DNA of 64,000 nt from assembly GCF_009674625.1 (NCBI RefSeq), contig NZ_WKJQ01000001.1, forward strand, positions 2,790,001 through 2,854,000, read 5' to 3'. Below are positions 19,440-28,350 of the stretch, in pieces (the stretch's first letter is position 1; every line of letters starts with the position of its first letter). The notes under the pieces are model-generated. The model was not told where the DNA came from, ran no database searches, and was given only the letters and a program-made list of their open reading frames with translations. Origin of the DNA: Haloferax marinum (GTDB taxonomy: Archaea > Halobacteriota > Halobacteria > Halobacteriales > Haloferacaceae). Made by a program: the position numbers and the translations under genes.

Positions 19440-19985
19440 TTACTCTGACAGGCGTTCGTACGCCCGAGAGACTCGTTTGAAGGCTTCCTCGTCACCCGTC
19501 TTCGAATCGGGGTGCGTCTCTTTGACGCGCTCACGGTACGCTCGTTTCACGTCCTCGGACGAGGCGTCGGCGTCGAGCCCGAGCGTGCGGAGTGCTTCGC
19601 TTCGACTGAGTCCGTTCCGTGGGGGTCGAACACGCTGATATCGGGTTCGTCGGCTCGTTTGTCCGTTGCCGCCGAATCGACCGGCACCGGGTCCCTCGCG
19701 TGGGTCTCCACGAGGGCCAGCACCGAAGCCTCCGGTCTCCGTTCGACCCCCGGCTCTGCCACTCGACTGGAACCCGACGCGTCCGTCACCCATTCGGACC
19801 CGTTTCTGATAGAATCGGTCCTCTAAGCGACCGCTGACGTGGGCGTACATGAAGTACGTCGTCGCGCCGAAGGGGATGGCCATCACCAGCAGAAACGGCT
19901 GGTACGCGAAGGCCAACACCACGATGAGCATGGTGATACCCGCGAACACTGCTGCGAGGCCCATGACGAGTCGGTCCCGGTCCAC
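19440..19985 (-). CDS. Membrane-anchored J-domain protein
   Basis: The 181-residue protein has two N-terminal hydrophobic segments (residues about 7-26 and 28-46), then a Gly/Arg-rich linker of about 70 residues. A C-terminal J domain follows with the essential HPD at 158-160 (VKETHPDSKTGDEEAF). It probably recruits and activates DnaK at the membrane. I kept the GTG start (DRDRLVMGLAAV); an ATG lies seven codons later. It is separate from any dnaK/dnaJ operon here. Confidence 0.83.
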   Translation of the reverse strand: MDRDRLVMGLAAVFAGITMLIVVLAFAYQPFLLVMAIPFGATTYFMYAHVSGRLEDRFYQKRVRMGDGRVGFQSSGRAGGRTETGGFGAGPRGDPREGPGAGRFGGNGQTSRRTRYQRVRPPRNGLSRSEALRTLGLDADASSEDVKRAYRERVKETHPDSKTGDEEAFKRVSRAYERLSE

Positions 19986-20047
19986 ACGCCTTCTATGGGA
20001 TGGACGAGGGTAAACGTCTCGCCGGACCCGCCTCGGTCGACTGGCAG

Positions 20048-20845
20048 TTAGCGGTACTGATTCAGCCGATTCTTGAGACGCTTTGCGGCCTGCCCGGCGG
20101 CCTTGTCGAAGTTCTCTCCCTGGTCTTCGCCGGCAAAGATGATACCGCGCGAGGAGTTCACGAGGCCGACGCCGTCTGCCAGACCGAACTCGACTGCTGC
20201 CTCGGCGTCGCCGCCCTGTGCACCGACACCGGGGACGAGAAACGGCAGGTCGGGCACCTGTTCGCGGATGTGTTCTAACTCGTCTGGACCGGTCGCACCG
20301 ACGACGAGGCCGACGTTGCCGTGTTCGTTCCAGAGGTCACAGAGCGCCGCGACACGTTCGTAGAGGGGTTCACCAGACGCGAGTTCGAGCGACTGGAGGT
20401 CTGCCCCACCCGGATTCGACGTGCGGCAGAGGACGAACACGCCTTTGTCTGCACGGCCGAGGAACGGTTGGATGGAGTCACGGCCCATGTATGGGTTGAC
20501 CGTAATCGCGTCCGCTTCGTCGAGCAAGTTCGCGTACTTTCGGGTCGTGTTGCCGATGTCGGCGCGTTTGGCGTCGAGGAGGACTGGAACGCCCTTTCCG
20601 TGGGCGTAGGCGATGGTCTCGCGGAGCGACCGCCAGCCATCGGCGTCCTCGTAGAACGCCGCGTTCGGTTTGTAGGCCGCCGCGTGTTCGTGGGTGGCGT
20701 CGATGATGCGGCGGTTGAACGCCCACCGCGGGAGGTCCTTGTCGAGGAGATGGTCGGGGATGCGGTCGATGTCGGCGTCGAGGCCGACCGAGACGACGCT
20801 GTTCGTCTTCTCGATTCGGTCTCGAAGGTCGTCGAAGAAGCCCAT
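20048..20845 (-). CDS. pyrF: Orotidine-5'-phosphate decarboxylase
   Basis: PyrF converts OMP to UMP, the last step of de novo pyrimidine synthesis. The 265-residue protein belongs to the longer PyrF type (about 260-280 residues). The catalytic tetrad region LLDAKRADIGNT has D91, K93 and D96. The substrate-binding start VVSVGLDADIDRIP and the end-loop VPGVGAQGGDAEAA are intact. No other pyr gene is adjacent. Confidence 0.95.
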   Translation of the reverse strand: MGFFDDLRDRIEKTNSVVSVGLDADIDRIPDHLLDKDLPRWAFNRRIIDATHEHAAAYKPNAAFYEDADGWRSLRETIAYAHGKGVPVLLDAKRADIGNTTRKYANLLDEADAITVNPYMGRDSIQPFLGRADKGVFVLCRTSNPGGADLQSLELASGEPLYERVAALCDLWNEHGNVGLVVGATGPDELEHIREQVPDLPFLVPGVGAQGGDAEAAVEFGLADGVGLVNSSRGIIFAGEDQGENFDKAAGQAAKRLKNRLNQYR

Positions 20846-20929
20846 TGCCCGCGAGTGCGACGACCGGAAGTAAGGGGTTTTCCCTTCACTTCGGTTCGAC
20901 GGCCCCCCACAGAGAGGCAGTCCTGACGG

Positions 20930-22111
20930 TCACACTGGTCGCTCGACCACCCACAACAGGCCCGCACCGACGAGCAGAACCCCGCCGAAGGCGGCGAGCG
21001 CACCCGCCGGTGAGATTACGTCCGCGACCACGCCACCCGCGAGTTCGAAGGGGACGACTGCGAGCGAGTAGAGCATGCCGGCGGCAGACAGCACCGTCGC
21101 CCGCCCGACCGAGTCGACCCGGTCGTTGACGTACTGATTCCCGAGGACGACAGAGGCGTTGGTGATAGCACGGGTGAGGACGAACGCGGGGAAGGCTAGT
21201 ACGCCGACGAGCGGAAGCGACCCGAACGCGAGCGCGACGAGAACGGGAGCGAGGAGGAACCACCGACGAATCCCGATTCGGTCGCGTATCCAGCCTGCCC
21301 GGTAACTCGCGGCCGCCGCCGCGAGTGAGAAGACGGCGTACGAGGCGCTGACCGCCGTGTTCGACGCGGACGCCGGAACGCCCAACTCGAGTGCCACGTC
21401 GCGGACGATTGGCTGGTCGAAGATGTACGCCATGTTGACGACGCCGAAGAGGAGCGCGAAGTAGACCACGAAGCCTCGAAGCGGTGGCGAAGTCAGTCGC
21501 TCTCGAATGACGCGAATCGCCTTCTGTGGGGTGAAGTCACCTCCTGTCGTCCCTGTCTCGGGCACGGAGAGGAGAACCGGAATCCCGAGTGCGGTCACAC
21601 CTGCAGTCGCGAAGAAGGTGACCGAGTAGGTCGTCGCGTCGGCGATTACCCCACCGGCGAGCGTGGTTACGGCACCGATTGCGAGGCCGACGCCGGTGGC
21701 ACGCCCACGGACGTTGGCGAACTCCTGTGTCTCGCCCGTCTCGTCGAGTAAGTCGTAGAGCCACGCGTCGTCGCTCCCGGAGCGAAAGGTTTGGCCGACC
21801 GCCCACGTCGCGTAGACGATGGCGAACTGGAGAAACGTCGAGGAGAGCCCCATCGCGACCGTCGAGACGGCGATGATGGCGGTTCCGAGCGCCATCGCGG
21901 AGCGTCGCCCGAGTCTGTCGCCGACGTATCCAGTCGGGATTTCGCTGGCGACGAGTGCAAGCCACCAGACGCTGTTGAGCGCACCCACCTCGGCGAACGA
22001 GAGTCCCCGAGAGCGGACGAACAGAATCCAGATTGCGGCCGTAAACGAGACGAACTCGGTGGTCTTGTAGGCGTAATATTTCGCCACCGGTGAGCGGAGG
22101 CCTCGCTCCAT
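20930..22111 (-). CDS. Major facilitator superfamily transporter
   Basis: The 393-residue protein has about 12 hydrophobic segments and the MFS loop 2-3 motif (GYVGDRLGRRSAMALGTA near residue 60). The substrate is not predictable. Its ATG directly follows the TGA of the amidohydrolase gene without a gap, so both form an operon and the transporter may carry a substrate or product of that hydrolase. Confidence 0.88.
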   Translation of the reverse strand: MERGLRSPVAKYYAYKTTEFVSFTAAIWILFVRSRGLSFAEVGALNSVWWLALVASEIPTGYVGDRLGRRSAMALGTAIIAVSTVAMGLSSTFLQFAIVYATWAVGQTFRSGSDDAWLYDLLDETGETQEFANVRGRATGVGLAIGAVTTLAGGVIADATTYSVTFFATAGVTALGIPVLLSVPETGTTGGDFTPQKAIRVIRERLTSPPLRGFVVYFALLFGVVNMAYIFDQPIVRDVALELGVPASASNTAVSASYAVFSLAAAAASYRAGWIRDRIGIRRWFLLAPVLVALAFGSLPLVGVLAFPAFVLTRAITNASVVLGNQYVNDRVDSVGRATVLSAAGMLYSLAVVPFELAGGVVADVISPAGALAAFGGVLLVGAGLLWVVERPV

Positions 22112-23650
22112 TCAGTCGAGTGCCTCGAAGACGACTCGACCCTCTACGACCGTCATCGCGACGCCAATGTCGCGAATCGACTCGGCCCCCCACGGCGACT
22201 CGTCGAGGACGACGAGGTCGGCGGCCGCTCCAGGTTCGACGGTTCCCAGCCTCTGTTCGTCGAATCCGGCGTAGGCCCCACCCGACGTGTAGGCACGGAG
22301 TGCTTCGGTGACCGACAGGGACTGCTCCGGGTTCGGGTGGTCGGTCGCTAGGTCGACGCCGAGCAACGGCCCAAGCGGCATACAGTCGCTCCCGAACGCG
22401 AGCGTGACACCGGCGTCGAGCAAGTCGCGGTAGCGGTTGGTCTGCAGACGGCGCTCGCCGAGGCGAGTGTCGTAGAGGCCACCTTCGTCGGCCCACTTCA
22501 GGAAGTTCGGTTGGACCGACGCGACGACACCCAACTTCGCGAACCGTTCGATTGCTTCGTCGGAAGCGAGTTCGACGTGTTCGACGCGATGGCGTGCGGT
22601 TTCTGGGTCGGCCGTCTCTTCGTAGGCGTCGAGAACCGTGTCGATTGCCTCGTCGCCGATTGCGTGTGCGGTGAGTTGGTAGCCTGCCTCGTCCGCTTGG
22701 GCGACGAGTTCGTGGAGTTCGTCGGGTGAGACGACCCACTGTCCCGTCTCGTCGGGTGCGTCCGCGTACGGTTCGGTCACTTTGGCTGTTCGGCCGCCGA
22801 AACTACCATCTGTGAACGTCTTGATACCACCGACGCTGACGAGTCCGTCACCGTGGTTCGTCCGCAGACCGACTTCGTGGAGGGCGTCGAAGTGGTCCGA
22901 CCAGTAGTTGATGCGAACGCGCAGGTCCAACTCGCCGTCGGCGGCGAGGTCACGGTAGACCTCGGGGGCGCGAGAGCCACGAACCATGTCGTGGACGCCG
23001 GTGACACCTCGGGCGTTTGCGTACTCCTGTGCGGCGCGGACGAGCTCGGCCATCTCTTCGCGGTCCGGTTCGGTCGCTTCCCAGAGTACGTCGATTGCTT
23101 CTTCGACGATGACGCCGGTCGGCTCACCATCTTCGGTCTGGACGCCCGCCGAGTTCATCTCGTCGCGGAAGCGGTCGAGAACGACGGAGTTGACGCCGGC
23201 GGTGTGGAGGTCTTCGCGGAAGGCGACGACCGGTGCTGTGTCGGAGACGCTGTCGAGGTCCTCGCGAGTGAGGTAGCGTGACTCGTCCCACGTGCTCTCG
23301 TCGTAGCCGAACCCGAGAATCCACTCGCCATCGTCGCCGAGTTCGTTCGCTCGCTCACCGAGCAGTTCGAGCGCGTCGTCCACTGACTCGGCTTTCGAGA
23401 GGTCGGCGTGGACGAGCGACCGTCCGACGTTCGGGAGGTGGGTGTGGGCGTCGACGAATCCGGGCAGGACGACTCGGCCGGCACAATCGACGACTCGCGT
23501 CTCGACACCAGCGAGCAGTTCCACGTCGTACGCGCGGCCGACGCGGACGACGTCGCCGTCGCGGATGGCGACTGCTTCGTGCGTCTCGTCCGGTGATTCG
23601 AGTGTGTGTACCTCCGCGTTCGTCAGTACGAGGTCCGCTGCCGCAGTCAT
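22112..23650 (-). CDS. Amidohydrolase (YtcJ-like metal-dependent hydrolase)
   Basis: The 512-residue protein is an amidohydrolase-superfamily enzyme of the YtcJ type. It has the metal-binding HxH in VLPGFVDAHTHLPNVG and later TAHAIGDEAIDTVLDAYE and HRVEHVELASDEAIERF. It ends with the composite beta domain (GAAADLVVLDESPWG). I chose MTAAADLVLTNAEV rather than the ATG nine codons upstream because the family begins with this strand. It is cytoplasmic; the substrate is unknown. The MFS gene follows immediately. Confidence 0.88.
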   Translation of the reverse strand: MTAAADLVLTNAEVHTLESPDETHEAVAIRDGDVVRVGRAYDVELLAGVETRVVDCAGRVVLPGFVDAHTHLPNVGRSLVHADLSKAESVDDALELLGERANELGDDGEWILGFGYDESTWDESRYLTREDLDSVSDTAPVVAFREDLHTAGVNSVVLDRFRDEMNSAGVQTEDGEPTGVIVEEAIDVLWEATEPDREEMAELVRAAQEYANARGVTGVHDMVRGSRAPEVYRDLAADGELDLRVRINYWSDHFDALHEVGLRTNHGDGLVSVGGIKTFTDGSFGGRTAKVTEPYADAPDETGQWVVSPDELHELVAQADEAGYQLTAHAIGDEAIDTVLDAYEETADPETARHRVEHVELASDEAIERFAKLGVVASVQPNFLKWADEGGLYDTRLGERRLQTNRYRDLLDAGVTLAFGSDCMPLGPLLGVDLATDHPNPEQSLSVTEALRAYTSGGAYAGFDEQRLGTVEPGAAADLVVLDESPWGAESIRDIGVAMTVVEGRVVFEALD

Positions 23651-23808
23651 ACGTTCGACCCCGACGCGGGAGGGCAAAATCGTTCGGGATGTGTCGGCAA
23701 CGTTGCGATGGACCGACTCTGTTGAGAGACTTGATAGCGGTAGTTTGTGGGGATAGGGTGAATCGCGAACTCAAGGCCAGCACAGTTGTGTTCTTCGACG
23801 TGACTTGG

Positions 23809-23817
23809 GATTTATGA
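23809..23817 (+). promoter_or_regulatory. TATA element before the 102-aa gene
   Basis: GATTTATGA lies about 25-33 nt before the ATG at 23842, the normal arrangement for a leaderless haloarchaeal transcript. It supports this ATG over the GTG-initiated extension. Confidence 0.45.
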
Positions 23818-23841
23818 CAAATCGTGGTTGTGCTTTTACAT

Positions 23842-24150
23842 ATGAATAACCCGGTAGACCTCTCGGAGGCTGAAATCCCGCAGAATATCGACCAAACCCG
23901 GATTCAAATAGTCGAGCACGAAACTGGCGAGAAGATAGACCGATTCGTCGGAACACAGCCGCCAATTCCTGAACAAGGAGATTTCCTTCAGGTCGGCTGG
24001 TGGGATTCAGAGAACGGCGACGTAAGCGAAGACCATGCCGGTCCGTTCCGTGTGATGGACCGCTCGTACTACTATATCGAGCGACGAGACTATGACGAGA
24101 ACGAAGAGGGACTCATCACGCTCGTCACCATCTCTGTCGTTCCAGCCTGA
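23842..24150 (+). CDS. Small hypothetical protein, atypical composition
   Basis: This 102-residue acidic protein (starts MNNPVDLSEAEIPQNIDQTR) has no membrane segment or metal motif. Segments such as DFLQVGWWDSENGDVSE and VMDRSYYYIERRDYDE suggest a small beta-rich domain. The gene is noticeably AT-richer than hmgA next to it and uses codons such as ATA and CGA more often, which hints at recent acquisition. I do not recognise it. Confidence 0.68.
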   Translation: MNNPVDLSEAEIPQNIDQTRIQIVEHETGEKIDRFVGTQPPIPEQGDFLQVGWWDSENGDVSEDHAGPFRVMDRSYYYIERRDYDENEEGLITLVTISVVPA

Positions 24151-24214
24151 TGATAACCTCTCACCGAGGCCAAGAACCGGAAACCGTTAGGGCAGGGCCA
24201 GAATACGTCGAAGC

Positions 24215-25426
24215 ATGACAGACGCCGCGTCCCTCGCAGACCGCGTTCGGGAGGGCGAACTCCGCCTCCACGAACTCGAAGCACACGCCGACGCCGACGT
24301 CGCTGCCGAAGCACGCCGCCTCCTCGTCGAAGAGCAGTCGGGTGCGTCGCTCGACTCGGTCGGCAACTACGGTTTCCCCGCCGAAGTCGCAGAGTCGGCC
24401 ATCGAGAATATGGTCGGAGCGATTCAGGTGCCGATGGGTGTCGCCGGACCCGTGACGGTCAACGGCGGGGCCATCTCGGACGAGAAGTACCTCCCGCTGG
24501 CGACCACCGAGGGTGCGCTCCTCGCGTCGGTCAACCGCGGGTGTTCGGTCATCAACGCCGCCGGAGGCGCGACTGCACGCGTCCTGAAATCCGGGATGAC
24601 CCGCGCGCCGGTGTTCCGCGTCGCCGACGTCGCGGAGGCCGAAGCGCTCGTCTCGTGGACTCGCGACAACTTCGAGAAACTGAAAGCCGCCGCCGAGGAG
24701 ACGACCAACCACGGCGAACTCCTCGACGTAACCCCGTACGTCGTCGGCAACTCCGTCTACCTGCGGTTCCGCTACGACACCAAAGACGCGATGGGGATGA
24801 ACATGACCACCATCGCCACCGGGGCCGCCTGCGAAGTCGTCGAAGACGAGACAACCGGGTCGCTCGTCGCCCTCTCGGGGAACCTCTGTACCGACAAGAA
24901 ACCGGCCGCCATCAACGCCGTCGAGGGACGTGGTCGGAGCGTCACTGCCGACGTTCGCATCCCCCGCGAAATCGTCGAGGAACGACTCCACACCACGCCG
25001 GAGGCCATCGCGGAACTCAACACGCGAAAGAACCTCGTCGGGTCGGCGAAAGCCGCGAGTCTCGGCTTCAACGCCCACGTCGCCAACGTCGTCGCCGCGA
25101 TGTTCCTCGCGACGGGCCAGGACGAAGCACAGGTCGTCGAGGGCGCGAACGCCATCACGACCGCAGACGTGCAGGATGGGGACCTCTACGTCTCCGTCTC
25201 GCTCGCCTCGCTCGAAGTCGGGACCGTCGGCGGCGGCACGAAACTGCCGACACAGGCTGAAGGCCTCGATATCCTCGGCATCCGCGGCGGGGGCAACCCT
25301 GCCGGGTCGAACGCAGACGCACTCGCAGAGTGCATCGCAGTCGGGTCGCTCGCGGGCGAACTCTCACTTCTCTCTGCGCTCGCGTCGCGACACCTCTCGA
25401 GCGCCCACGCGGAACTCGGGCGGTAA
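24215..25426 (+). CDS. hmgA: 3-hydroxy-3-methylglutaryl-CoA reductase (NADPH)
   Basis: HmgA makes mevalonate for archaeal isoprenoid lipids and is the target of statins used to select Haloferax. The 403-residue protein is a class I reductase. It has ENMVGAIQVPMGVAGP near residue 64, catalytic Glu99 in TTEGALLASVNRG, the DAMGMNM dinucleotide motif and the lysine of CTDKKPAAIN. A catalytic-type His lies near the end (SSAHAELGR). It is transcribed alone. Confidence 0.98.
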   Translation: MTDAASLADRVREGELRLHELEAHADADVAAEARRLLVEEQSGASLDSVGNYGFPAEVAESAIENMVGAIQVPMGVAGPVTVNGGAISDEKYLPLATTEGALLASVNRGCSVINAAGGATARVLKSGMTRAPVFRVADVAEAEALVSWTRDNFEKLKAAAEETTNHGELLDVTPYVVGNSVYLRFRYDTKDAMGMNMTTIATGAACEVVEDETTGSLVALSGNLCTDKKPAAINAVEGRGRSVTADVRIPREIVEERLHTTPEAIAELNTRKNLVGSAKAASLGFNAHVANVVAAMFLATGQDEAQVVEGANAITTADVQDGDLYVSVSLASLEVGTVGGGTKLPTQAEGLDILGIRGGGNPAGSNADALAECIAVGSLAGELSLLSALASRHLSSAHAELGR

Positions 25427-25569
25427 CTAACCTCGGCCGCGGGGTACTCGGCCCATCGAACGCTTAGCCCAGCATCGAATCACCTATCGTCCCCCAGTGA
25501 CCGACGTGAACTCCACCGATACGCACCCGGAAATTCACCTATTTTTGAATGAATTACTCCTGTGAATAA

Positions 25570-25577
25570 TTGTTAAT
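25570..25577 (+). promoter_or_regulatory. Candidate TATA element for the AI-2E family gene
   Basis: GTTAATCT is followed after about 24 nt by the ATG at 25602. The whole 25537-25600 stretch is AT-rich compared with the flanking genes, consistent with a leaderless promoter. Confidence 0.4.
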
Positions 25578-25601
25578 CTCGTATCTATCCTACGCTATGC
25601 T

Positions 25602-26774
25602 ATGGCAGTGAGACGTGTCGGTGAGGCCGCGGTGGGGAATCTCCGGAGTCCGCGCATCTGGTGGGGTGCCCTCGGACTCCTCTTACTCGGCGTCCTCGCG
25701 TGGGTTGGATTCCGATACCTCGGGTGGGTCGTCTTCGGACTGTTCACCTACTACGTCGGTCGGCCAATCACGCGACGACTGCTCCGGCACATTTCCTCGC
25801 GGTCGATGGTCGCGGGACTGACGCTGACGTTCATCATCGTCCCAATCTTGCTGTTCATCCTGCTGTTTCTCGGTGTCGCGACGAATCAAGCGCTCCAGAT
25901 TCTCTCGTCGGACCTGACGACGGCGGTCCTCGACCGACTTCGATTACCGATCGAATCACTCCCGTCCGACCCCGTCGAACTGCTCGTCGTCGTCCTCTCG
26001 GACCCCTCGTACTCGTCACTCGTCGAGCAGTTCGGTGGGTTCGTCGGTGTGTTCGCCACGACGCTGTTCAACGTGTTCTTGACGCTCATCTTCGCGTTCT
26101 TCCTCCTCGTCGAGGACGTTCGGTTATCGCGGTGGTTCGAAGACAACATCTTCGGCGCTGACTCGCTTGCAGTCGACTACTTCCGCAGTGTCGACAAGGG
26201 TCTCACGTCGGTCTACTTCGGGTACACGCTCACCATCTTCGTCGTCATCATCCTCGCGGCCATCATCTACTCAGCGTTCAATTTCTTCGCACCACCTGGA
26301 ATACGAATCCCGTACGCTATCTTGCTGGCAGTCGTCACCGGCGTGTTCACCCTCATCCCGCTCGTCGGGCGCTCTGTCGTGTACGCGTTTATCGTCGGGA
26401 TACTGTCGTTAGAGGCGCTCAGCATCGACGCTCAACTCCTCTGGATTCCAGCCGTATTCTTCGTCTCGATGGTGCTCGTCTTCGACAACGTCGTCCGGAC
26501 CTACATCCGTCCGTACCTTTCGGGGAAGTCGTACCACATGGCTCTCGTCATGTTCGCGTACCTCCTCGGACCGGTCCTCTTCGGTTGGTACGGCATCTTC
26601 CTCGGACCGTTGCTGATGGTGTTCACCGTCGAGTTCATCACCAAAATCATGCCACGCCTGGTGAACGATGGCTCAGACCAGATAGACGAGGCGATACCGG
26701 AAGTCGGAACCGGTGGTGGGAGCTCCGTCGAATTCGGTGACTCCCCCGACAGAGGCGAGACACCAACCGGGTGA
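25602..26774 (+). CDS. AI-2E family (UPF0118) membrane protein
   Basis: The 390-residue protein has the AI-2E/TqsA-family layout: paired N-terminal helices (WGALGLLLLGVLAWVGFRYLG), a soluble central region, then a run of C-terminal helices with a conserved GVFTLIPLVGRSVVYAF-like turn and FDNVVRTYIRPYLSG. Members export signalling molecules or act as ion antiporters; which applies here cannot be told. A short acidic hydrophilic tail ends the protein. Confidence 0.88.
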   Translation: MAVRRVGEAAVGNLRSPRIWWGALGLLLLGVLAWVGFRYLGWVVFGLFTYYVGRPITRRLLRHISSRSMVAGLTLTFIIVPILLFILLFLGVATNQALQILSSDLTTAVLDRLRLPIESLPSDPVELLVVVLSDPSYSSLVEQFGGFVGVFATTLFNVFLTLIFAFFLLVEDVRLSRWFEDNIFGADSLAVDYFRSVDKGLTSVYFGYTLTIFVVIILAAIIYSAFNFFAPPGIRIPYAILLAVVTGVFTLIPLVGRSVVYAFIVGILSLEALSIDAQLLWIPAVFFVSMVLVFDNVVRTYIRPYLSGKSYHMALVMFAYLLGPVLFGWYGIFLGPLLMVFTVEFITKIMPRLVNDGSDQIDEAIPEVGTGGGSSVEFGDSPDRGETPTG

Positions 26775-27018
26775 ACTCGGAGCGAGTGGTCGACTCTCGG
26801 TAGTTCGTCCGTCTGCCGTTCACTTTCAGTCCGAATTCGATATCGAGTTCCCGTCACAACCCCCACACAACTGCCCGAAGTCGTGGAATCGACTGTATGA
26901 CGATTACCTTCACTTTCACTCTGCATTCGTGGCTCGATTTTAATCCAGTCTCACTGGTACGTTTACGAGCGTCCGTCTGGAGAGCACCGACGGACGTGTC
27001 CACACTCCCTTCCCCACC

Positions 27019-27168
27019 ATGTACGCACCCACCTCCAGTACCGACCCCGAATCGGACGACGAGTACGACGAGGTCCAGCGCCTCGCAGTCGCGTTGCGAC
27101 TCTTGAAGTTGACACTGGGCGTCGTCGCATCGGCGCTCACCATCGCCAAGCTACTCGGCTTCCTCTGA
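27019..27168 (+). CDS. 49-residue single-helix membrane microprotein
   Basis: This short gene begins MYAPTSSTDPESDDEYDEVQ, an acidic head of about 20 residues, and continues with one hydrophobic helix (LLKLTLGVVASALTIAKLLG) to the C-terminus. A TATA-like GATTTTAATC lies about 75-85 nt upstream. Codon use matches neighbouring real genes. It is convergent with the DUF5817-like gene, 59 bp away. Function unknown. Confidence 0.6.
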   Translation: MYAPTSSTDPESDDEYDEVQRLAVALRLLKLTLGVVASALTIAKLLGFL

Positions 27169-27227
27169 GGGTGCGGCCGGCCGTCTGACCGGTTCCAATG
27201 CGGGCCAATCGGGCGGCGAGCGTCGCG

Positions 27228-27767
27228 TCAGAGCAGACGGTACCGACCGCCCGACTCAGAGACGTCGCCACGACGGCGGAGTTTCTCGAGCAGGTCCCTG
27301 GCCTTCTCTTCGGGAACACCGCGTTCGGTGGCGGCGGCGACGACTTCGTCTTCCGTCGGTCTGTCGCCGTCGCGCACCGCATCTTTGACGACGGTCAGTC
27401 TGTCGACCGACCCAGACGAACCTGCTCGGCCGCGTTTCGCCTGCTCGCCGGCGTCGAACACTTCGTCGGCGTCGAGTCCCGACCCTTCGAGATACTCTCT
27501 GTCGTCGATGCCTGACTCCTCTGCCCGTCTGCCGAGTTCGGAGACGTGTTCTACCTTCGCGAACGCTTCGCTGTTGCCGTGTTTCTTCGCCAAGAGCGCC
27601 GCTCTCGCCTGTCGCGCTGCGTCCCGGTCTTCAGACTCGAAGAACCGCCGGAGTTTCTTCGTCTGATGTCGCCGTCCACATCGAGGACAGGTCGCCGTCT
27701 TCGACGCACGAGGGTCCGAGAGCAACCACATATTCGCACAGTCCGTACACCCGACAACCGCGTACAT
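27228..27767 (-). CDS. DUF5817-like zinc-ribbon and winged-helix protein
   Basis: The 179-residue protein starts with a zinc ribbon, MYAVVGCTDCANMWLL with C7 and C10, and CPRCG with C27 and C30. A basic helical stretch (TKKLRRFFESEDRDAARQAR) follows, then a C-terminal winged-helix-like region (PTEDEVVAAATERGVPEEKA) ending in GGRYRLL. The layout suggests nucleic-acid binding. I chose MYAVVG because the ribbon begins there; the longer frame crosses the cupin gene. Confidence 0.8.
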   Translation of the reverse strand: MYAVVGCTDCANMWLLSDPRASKTATCPRCGRRHQTKKLRRFFESEDRDAARQARAALLAKKHGNSEAFAKVEHVSELGRRAEESGIDDREYLEGSGLDADEVFDAGEQAKRGRAGSSGSVDRLTVVKDAVRDGDRPTEDEVVAAATERGVPEEKARDLLEKLRRRGDVSESGGRYRLL

Positions 27768-27840
27768 GCAGGTGAGTTGCTCGGCATCCGGTTTGAACGT
27801 TCGGGGGAGGTCGTCGGGTTCGAGCGCCCTCCCCGTCGGA

Positions 27841-27847
27841 TTTATCT
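27841..27847 (+). promoter_or_regulatory. TATA element of the cupin gene
   Basis: TTTATCT is centred about 26 nt before the cupin ATG, which is the textbook spacing for a leaderless haloarchaeal promoter. It lies in the 102-bp gap between divergent genes. Confidence 0.55.
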
Positions 27848-27869
27848 CGGCCGCGAGTGCCTTGTCAGC

Positions 27870-28214
27870 ATGGACCGACGCTCCATCGACGACGTAGAAC
27901 CGACCGAAGCGGCCGACGACGTGTTTCTCGCACTCCTCGCTGGCGGCGAGAAGATGAACGTCCAGCACTTCCGTATCGAACCCGGTGCGTCGGTGCCGGT
28001 CCACGACCACCCACACGAACAGGTCGGATACATCGTCGCCGGCGAGTTGACCTTCGTCGTGGGCGACGAGGGCGAAGAGATAGTCGTCGGCCCCGGCGAC
28101 GCTTACTCACTCGCCGGCGGGGAACCACACGGTGCAGAGAACCGTGGCGACGAAACGGTCGTCGGAATCGACGTGTTCTCACCGCCCCGTGACAACCCGC
28201 CGTGGATGGACTGA
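27870..28214 (+). CDS. Single-domain cupin protein
   Basis: The 114-residue protein is a one-domain cupin. Motif 1 (VPVHDHPHEQVGYIVAGEL, with HDHxHE metal ligands near residues 45-50) and motif 2 (GPGDAYSLAGGEPHG) are both complete, so it should bind a divalent metal. The substrate cannot be predicted. It is divergent from the zinc-ribbon gene, with its own TATA element. Confidence 0.87.
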   Translation: MDRRSIDDVEPTEAADDVFLALLAGGEKMNVQHFRIEPGASVPVHDHPHEQVGYIVAGELTFVVGDEGEEIVVGPGDAYSLAGGEPHGAENRGDETVVGIDVFSPPRDNPPWMD

Positions 28215-28350
28215 CCGTCGAATCGAACGATACTGTCACGTCTGGCAATCCCGGACGTGTCGATTTGCGGGAGAAAGCATTTATCAATAGGTTGTAATTA
28301 GACTGCTGACGGTAGTCACTAACTATGCCCTCCACCCGCGTATCTCAGCT

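Noticed and set aside
26775-27018. Extra gene between the AI-2E family gene and the microprotein
   Set aside because: Only short frames without typical codon use; a possible promoter is all that can be supported.
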